Below are positions 59,291 through 64,000 of a DNA stretch of 64,000 nt, piece by piece (the first letter of the stretch is position 1; the number at the start of each line of letters is the position of its first letter). A model generated the notes under the pieces. The model did not search any database and was not told the DNA's origin. It saw only the letters and a program-made list of their open reading frames with translations. The stretch comes from Epinephelus fuscoguttatus (lineage: Eukaryota; Chordata; Actinopteri; Perciformes; Serranidae): positions 3,800,922 to 3,864,921 of the forward strand of contig NC_064756.1 in assembly GCF_011397635.1 (NCBI RefSeq), written 5' to 3'. The position numbers and the translations under genes were made by a program.

Positions 59291-59905
59291 GGCCTATGAC
59301 AATGATGATCAGTAGGCCTATTGTACAAACTGGCTCAGGGAATGCAGTTTAGCAACCAACAAAGACCACGGAGTGTTTTGCAGCCTTCACAGGTTGCACG
59401 TTACCTCTGCTGCAACCTTTTATTCCCAGGACTCTCCCTGCTGCTCTCTCCTTCGATTATCTCTGTGACAGCAATAACGGGCACTCATGCCTCAGGTCTG
59501 GCACCCTAAAACCAGACAAAAACCCAGCTGCAGTTTCACACTTGCTGTATCATATGTTGTGGTATCAGCAGTCCCTTAAAACTTATCCTACAACTCTTTC
59601 CACTGCGAAAAACAAATCTCCAGTCTGGAACACCTCGGCTACTACGGCCAACAGCACAACAACATGAAGCTCCAGGAAATACACCCCACCACAGGTGGGT
59701 CTTCCTCAGCCACAAAAGTCAGCTGTAGCTCTGCACTGGCTAAACAACCAAAACTGGATTTTACTCATGCAAAGCTGCAGGTTGCAAAAAACTAATAAAG
59801 CTTATGATTGGATATGCTGTGGATGAAATGTTGCTCCACAAGTGACTCTCCATCTTTCAGACAGAGCCTTGGGGAAATACCAGCCACAGCCAACTGACCC
59901 CCAGT

Positions 59906-59932
59906 TAAAAAAAAAAAAAAAAAAAAAAAAAT
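59906..59932. repeat. poly-A tract
   Basis: A run of about 26 A residues after ccagtt, possibly a retroposon tail; no retroposon body was recognised next to it. Confidence 0.85.
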
Positions 59933-60695
59933 CATTTGCACGCTATTTCGCCTTCGTCACACTTACCAGTGATTACCAGCTGACATTCATACAGAGGCTG
60001 AGGCACACATCTGAATTTTGGAGAGATACACAAGTACCAGTTTTATGGGGTGTAACAAAAAAGAAGTATAACGAGTAGTGTAACGAATTACTGTTGGAGG
60101 GAGTAATAAGTAACATACTATTATTACTTTTGAAAAGAGTAACAAGTAATGAGTAAAATATTACATTTTTAGAGTAACAAGCCAAACACTCCCACAACTT
60201 GCACAGCAAAATCCAAGTGTCATTTATCCAGTCAGTACTTCCTAAACACATGCGTTTTTGCTTAAAAAAAAAAACCTTAGTATTGGAGTCCTGCTCTGAA
60301 GAGAGCATAGATAAGTTTCACTTTTAGAAGAGTTTTAAATACCGATGTTTTTGGGAGGTACTGAGGATTGGTTTTCCTAACACTATTAGATGATGACATA
60401 CTTAAAAGGGGGAAAAACATGTTTAAATGACTTATGAACTGCGTTTAATGGGCCAAACACACTAAACAAACTCACTGGAGTAACCTGCTCACCAAACCAT
60501 GGCTGTATAGTAGACTGGTCCAGCTTATTTGACATGTTTATCACTAAAGTAGGGGTATAATAATTAAAATATAATAATAATAATTATAGCTGCTGCGCAG
60601 TGATGGGTCGGGTCCGGGCATTTTTAGGCAATTCTGAGCAACAAGCAGAAGAACTGGAAGACATTTAGGAATTTAGCAACACAATCTGCCTTTTG

Positions 60696-60775
60696 CATCA
60701 GCTGAGGTTTGAACTCACAACCTCTGAGACTAAGGATCAATTTCTATCTCGCTGAGCTAATTAGTCAGTGACAAT
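60696..60775 (-). pseudogene. tRNA-like sequence (SINE head or tRNA pseudogene)
   Basis: On the minus strand, ctaattagctcagcgagata resembles an A box and gttgtgagttcaaacctcag a B box, with spacing close to that of a tRNA. The stems do not pair well. It probably belongs to a larger repeat covering about 60590-61720, which includes (GAA)n at 61622-61638 and (AAT)n at 61663-61702. Confidence 0.45.
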
Positions 60776-61719
60776 TCATATGTAGCTTCACAAATTGACT
60801 AAGCCAGACGTGCAGGTTTAGCAGCCGTCCATGCATGGAAAAGCAGATTTCAAACCACTGTAAAAAATTCAGTTATTAAGACAAAAATCTGAAAATCCAC
60901 ATATTGCATCTAGACAGCATGGAGATGTTGGTAATTTGTTTGTAACAATGATTGATATGCTCCATAAGTGAAAAACTGATGTTTAAAATTGCCATTTTTA
61001 CATTGAGTCCAATTGTTCACATTAGAGCAAAATTCAAAATGCTGTCAAAAATTCAGTTTTTGAGATAAAATTCTGAAATCTGCCACACATCATCTACCAT
61101 GACTCTAGAATTTTGACATTTTTTCATGAACACTGAAGATTTATTTAGCAAGAATTTGCATGTATATGTTTACAGTACCATTTACAGTCAAACATTTTGA
61201 TGCACTGTAGGCTCAATTTTTGATAAATCAAAAATCTGAGAAACATAATTTGTGTAGGACAGTCTGAAGATGCTCTGTAGCAAGTTTGGTGTCAATTGAG
61301 CAAAAATTGTGGGAGGAGATAGGTTTAAGAAGTTTTACAGTTTTTGAAAAAAAAAAACAGTGATGAACTTCATAATTTTTAATAGGTTTAAATGTACAAA
61401 AGTTTCTTCAGTATTGGGGCTACATTTTGATGAAAGGTGTGAAGTTGTAGCACGTATGGTTGATTTGTTATGAATTTCCAAAGTTTTGAACTTTAGACGC
61501 TTGCTGTAGTGCCACCATCAGGACTATTGGCTTGAGTTTACAGCTGAGGATATCTGGCATGAGACTGGACCTTTGTGCAAAGTTTGGTGAGGTTTCACCC
61601 ATGGAAAGTACGATTTCCTCGGAAGAAGAAGAAGAAGAATACCTAGGATTACAATAGTGACCCTAATAATAATAATAATGCTAATAATAATAATTATTAT
61701 AAAAGCCTAACCAGGGACA

Positions 61720-62550
61720 GGGGTTTGGGGTTTGAAACCTGTATGCATTGCATCTACTTTGTTTTTTACTTTTGAAGAAATGTCTCATGCATCTGTCTCA
61801 AATTTGTCAAGTAAATAAAATAAATAAAAATAGAGATCCTCAAATCATTTGTCAGACAACCTGTTCCTCCTCAGAGTCAGCGCAGGTCTGCACACGTTGA
61901 AGTCACTGTTGTCGGCATGTCTGATGAGTTTCAGCCCAGTAGGATAGTGACTGTAATGTGATTATTGACTTCAGTAGCAGTAATTCATTAGTGCTCTAAA
62001 GAGAGATGCAATATGATTATAACAAACACTGGTGGTGAGAGCAGGTATGGATATGACTGGCTTTGTTATGGGCCTAATGAAAAACAAAAACTCAACCTAA
62101 TGGATGAGGCAGCCTTCACAAACACAACCTCATAACATTTACATGCTGGATTATAAACAGTGCTTCCTGACTAATGTCTCAGGCTGCGTTCAGAAGGCAG
62201 GAAAATCAGATTTGTTTCTTAAATCAGATCTTAAGGACAGACTGTCTGCGCTGTTATTTGCAAGTGATCAGATCGGATTTGTGTGTCCAGACATCACCAA
62301 CGTAGAGGCCTATGCATGGGTTGCTGCGGTCAGTGGGCAATTTTATGACCTAAATGCCTCCCCCTTTGTCAACCTGCAATCCCTCTCCATTTCCCAGGTG
62401 CAGACCCAGACAGCATCCTATCAGGACCCCGACCTTTACCTGATAAATTATTAAGAATTAACACATGTTGACGGAGCATTTCTATTTTAACTGGCGCTGC
62501 ATTTGTAGCAACGGTTAAGTGACAAGGAAACTCAGAGACCAGGAAGTGCC
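61720..62550. other. no gene recognised
   Basis: The 116-codon open frame at 62104-62454 (MRQPSQTQPHNIYMLDY...) has no domain I recognise and no splice or regulatory support. Otherwise the stretch is unremarkable. Confidence 0.4.
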
Positions 62551-62552
62551 AA

Positions 62553-64000
62553 CACACCTGGAGGAACCCAGGGCCCTCTGCACCAGGAGGAACCCAGGGC
62601 CCTCTGCACCAGGAGGAACCCAGGGCCCACTGCACCAGGAGGAACCCAGAGCCCTCTGCACCAGGAGGAACCCAGGGCCCACTGCACCAGGAGGAACCCA
62701 GGGCCCTCTGCACCGGGAGGAACCCAGGGCCCTCTGCACCGGGAGGAACCCAGGGCCCTCTGCACCAGGAGGAACCCAGGGCCCTCTGCACTGGGAGGAA
62801 CCCAGGGCCCTCTGCACCAGGAGGAACCCAGGGCCCTCTGCACCAGGAGGAACCCAGGGCCCACTGCACCAGGAGGAACCCAGGGCCCTCTGCACCAGGA
62901 GGAACCCAGGGCCCTCTGCACCAGGAGGAACCCAGGGCCCACTGCACCAGGAGGAACCCAGGGCCCTCTGCACCAGGAGGAACCCAGGGCCCTCTGCACC
63001 AGGAGGAACCCAGGGCCCTCTGCACCAGGAGGAACCCAGGGCCCTCTGCACCAGGAGGAACCCAGGGCCCTCTGCACCTGGAGGAACCCAGGGCCCTCTG
63101 CACCAGGAGGAACCCAGGGCCCTCTGCACCAGGAGGAACCCAGGGCCCTCTGCACCAGGTGGAACCCAGGGCCCTCTGCACCAGGAGGAACCCAGGGCCC
63201 TCTGCATCAGGAAGAACCCAGGGCCCTCTGCACCTGGAGGAACCCAGGGCCCTCTGCACCAAGAGGAACCCAGGGCCCACTGCACCTGGAGGAACCCAGG
63301 GCCCTCTGCACCTGGAGGAACCCAGGGCCCACTGCACCAAGAGGAACCCAGGGCCCACTGCACCAGGAGGAACCCAGGGCCCTCTGCACCAAGAGGAACC
63401 CAGGGCCCTCTGCACCAAGAGGAACCCAGGGCCCTCTGCACCAGGAGGAACCCAGGGCCCACTGCACCAGGAGGAACCCAGGGCCCTCTGCACCAAGAGG
63501 AACCCAGGGCCCACTGCACCAGGAGGAACCCAGGGCCCTCTGTACCAAGAGGAACCCAGGGTCCTCTGTACCAAGAGGAACCCAGGGCCCTCTGCACCAG
63601 GAGGAACCCAGGGCCCTCTGCACCAGGAGGAACCCAGGGCCCTCTGCACCAAGAGGAACCCAGGGCCCACTGCACCAGGAGGAACCCAGGGCCCACTGCA
63701 CCAAGAGGAACCCAGGGCCCACTGCACCAGGAGGAACCCAGGGCCCACTGCACCAAGAGGAACCCAGGGCCCACTGCACCAAGAGGAACCCAGGGCCCTC
63801 TGTACCAAGAGGAACCCAGGGCCCTCTGCATCAGGAGGAACTCCGGGCCCTCTGCACCAGGAGGAACCCAGGGCCCTCTGCACCAGGAGGAACCCAGGGC
63901 CCTCTGCACCAGGAGGAACCCAGGGTCCTCTGCATCAGGAGGAACCCAGGGCCCTCTGCACCAGGAGGAACCCAGGGCCCTCTGCACCAGGAGGAACCCA
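62553..64000. repeat. 26-bp minisatellite array, continuing past the window edge
   Basis: The unit is aggaacccagggccctctgc plus accagg, exactly 26 bases, with more than 50 copies in the window. Variants recur at set positions: ccctctgc or cccactgc, accagg, accaag or acctgg, and gtacc for gcacc. Since 26 is not a multiple of three, minus-strand frames of 490-504 codons repeat the same words (GPWVPPGAE, QRALGSSWC, GPGFLLV) in rotation. They are not genes. Confidence 0.97.

Noticed and set aside
60696-60775. Functional tRNA gene
   Set aside because: Box-like motifs are present but the acceptor and anticodon stems do not pair, so it is kept only as a tRNA-like pseudogene.
62104-62454. Plus-strand 116-codon frame
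   Set aside because: No domain, no homologue I recognise, and such frames are expected by chance at this length of sequence.
62369-63987. Minus-strand frames of 191-504 codons, Gly/Pro/Trp-rich
   Set aside because: Products of a 26-bp tandem repeat; the frames are the same words in rotation and continue past the window.

Overview
The window is vertebrate nuclear DNA, most likely from a ray-finned (percomorph-type) fish. It has split genes with GT-AG introns, long CA/TG microsatellites, and a dense mix of tRNA-derived SINEs, LINE fragments and DNA-transposon remnants with fish-like sequence. No prokaryotic gene, CRISPR array or complete rRNA gene was seen. All identities come from reading the sequence and from memory of protein families; no database was searched.

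Two host genes are supported, arranged head to head. On the minus strand, from about 29.0 kb down through the left edge, lies the 5' half of a latent TGF-beta binding protein gene, best matched to ltbp1. Four long-form exons (28985-28792, 18604-18534, 12987-12000, 7702-7461) and a fifth exon (425-195) join with matching splice phases. The fifth exon also has its own upstream ATG and signal peptide (start at 492), so it doubles as the first coding exon of the short form. The rest of the gene lies beyond base 1. On the plus strand, 31731-37453 holds a complete ten-exon ilkap gene, a PP2C-family serine/threonine phosphatase of 359 codons. One of its introns appears to use a GC donor. The 2.7 kb between the two start codons carries a three-CCAAT promoter on the ltbp1 side and the 3' end of a dead LINE on the ilkap side.

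The ltbp1 introns hold a 2.3 kb minisatellite with a 23-bp unit (4.3-6.65 kb), a long polypurine tract (13.15-13.72 kb), and relics of hAT, Harbinger, TTAA-target and CR1/L2-like elements. From 37.5 kb to the right edge no host gene was recognised. That part holds two LINE fragments, a 1 kb inverted-repeat element inserted in one of them with a 6-bp target duplication, a second copy of a foldback repeat family also found at 8.4 kb, many shorter repeats, and a 26-bp minisatellite from 62.55 kb that runs off the end.

The two genes have no known joint function. LTBP1 stores latent TGF-beta in the extracellular matrix, and ILKAP is an intracellular phosphatase that restrains integrin-linked kinase. 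I found no convincing new biological system. The most interesting points are the short-form signal peptide serving as the long form's 3' splice site, the GC-AG intron, and several repeat families with internal tandem structure.
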